64,000 nt of DNA from Rhyacichthys aspro. Its lineage: Eukaryota; Chordata; Actinopteri; Gobiiformes; Rhyacichthyidae. The stretch is taken from NCBI GenBank assembly GCA_036850595.1, contig CM072161.1:9197905-9261904 (forward strand). The letters are read 5' to 3'. The notes below the pieces were generated by a model. The model was not told the DNA's origin, ran no database searches, and saw only the letters and a list, made by a program, of their open reading frames with translations. Position numbers and translations under genes: made by a program. Positions 63,630-64,000 of the stretch are shown here, in pieces (positions within the stretch are counted from its first letter, which is position 1; every line of letters starts with the position of its first letter).

Positions 63630-64000
63630 TCGTCGAGGATGCACACCCACCTGTCCGCCTCCTCACTTTGGCCCAACTAATGTCCACCACTAGTTGCCAT
63701 CTTCTTCTGATTTTACTGGGTGTCCATCGCTCATCTGTCCGAGGGGACCCAGTTACCATAGAAACAGCCTAAAACACATATTTTTAGTTTGAATGACGTG
63801 CAGCCACTTCACTGGAGTTGACATCAGTGCCGAACTTCACTGTTTCATATATAAATCTGACAATATGTTTTGATTATAGCTTTATAATATAACAATGGAT
63901 ACGTTTTAATGTTTTACAAAATGTACCAGTTAGTGGAGTATATTTATGTGATATTCAAGGTACAGCAACCAATTGAAAAACAAAGATCTGAACCTTTGTT

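Larger units (their letters stand above)
63501..64000 (-). promoter_or_regulatory. hpd: hpd 5' UTR, promoter and upstream flank
   Basis: Read on the minus strand, a CCAAT box lies at 63629-63625 and a weak TATA-like TTTAAG at about 63549-63543, some 45 bases before the ATG. A three-copy 15-bp repeat lies between them at 63571-63615. No CpG-island character. The transcription start is not determined; bases 63640-64000 show no other feature. Confidence 0.5.

Noticed and set aside
1..64000. CRISPR arrays, toxin-antitoxin, phage or operon-like systems
   Set aside because: Nothing of the kind is visible; the window is ordinary vertebrate DNA with introns.

Overview
This is vertebrate nuclear DNA, almost certainly from a teleost (ray-finned) fish. 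The evidence is two multi-exon protein genes with GT-AG introns, short introns in one gene and very long ones in the other, and proteins that align closely with vertebrate families while differing from mammals by many substitutions. No prokaryotic gene, CRISPR array, phage, plasmid or operon structure is visible. The species cannot be named from the sequence.

Layout. Bases 1-33,907 contain no exon that I can recognise; they are most simply the end of a large 5' intron of rnf43, or intergenic DNA. Bases 33,908-54,477 (+) hold eight exons of rnf43, a transmembrane RING-type E3 ubiquitin ligase that restrains Wnt signalling. They encode 727 residues: the PA-like ectodomain from its middle onward, the membrane span, the RING-H2 finger and the long cytosolic tail. 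The signal peptide and about 85 N-terminal residues lie upstream of what I can find. A 17.6-kb intron separates the first visible exon from the rest. Bases 57,788-63,500 (-) hold a complete 14-exon hpd gene for 4-hydroxyphenylpyruvate dioxygenase, 395 residues, with all three iron ligands present. It acts in tyrosine breakdown.

The two genes point tail to tail. Their candidate polyadenylation signals are only 35 bp apart (57,313-57,318 on +, 57,354-57,359 on -), so the transcript ends should abut or overlap. They have no obvious shared pathway.

Noncoding points of interest: an abnormal 288-bp block of alternating G and C homopolymers at 18,655-18,942, possibly an assembly artefact; a 21-bp minisatellite with an inverted partial copy in an hpd intron; a hairpin-forming inverted repeat in another hpd intron; nested palindromes rich in TAATTA in the large rnf43 intron; a three-copy 15-bp repeat next to a CCAAT box upstream of hpd; and several TCF/LEF-like motifs across the rnf43 region. 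I found no convincing undescribed biological system.
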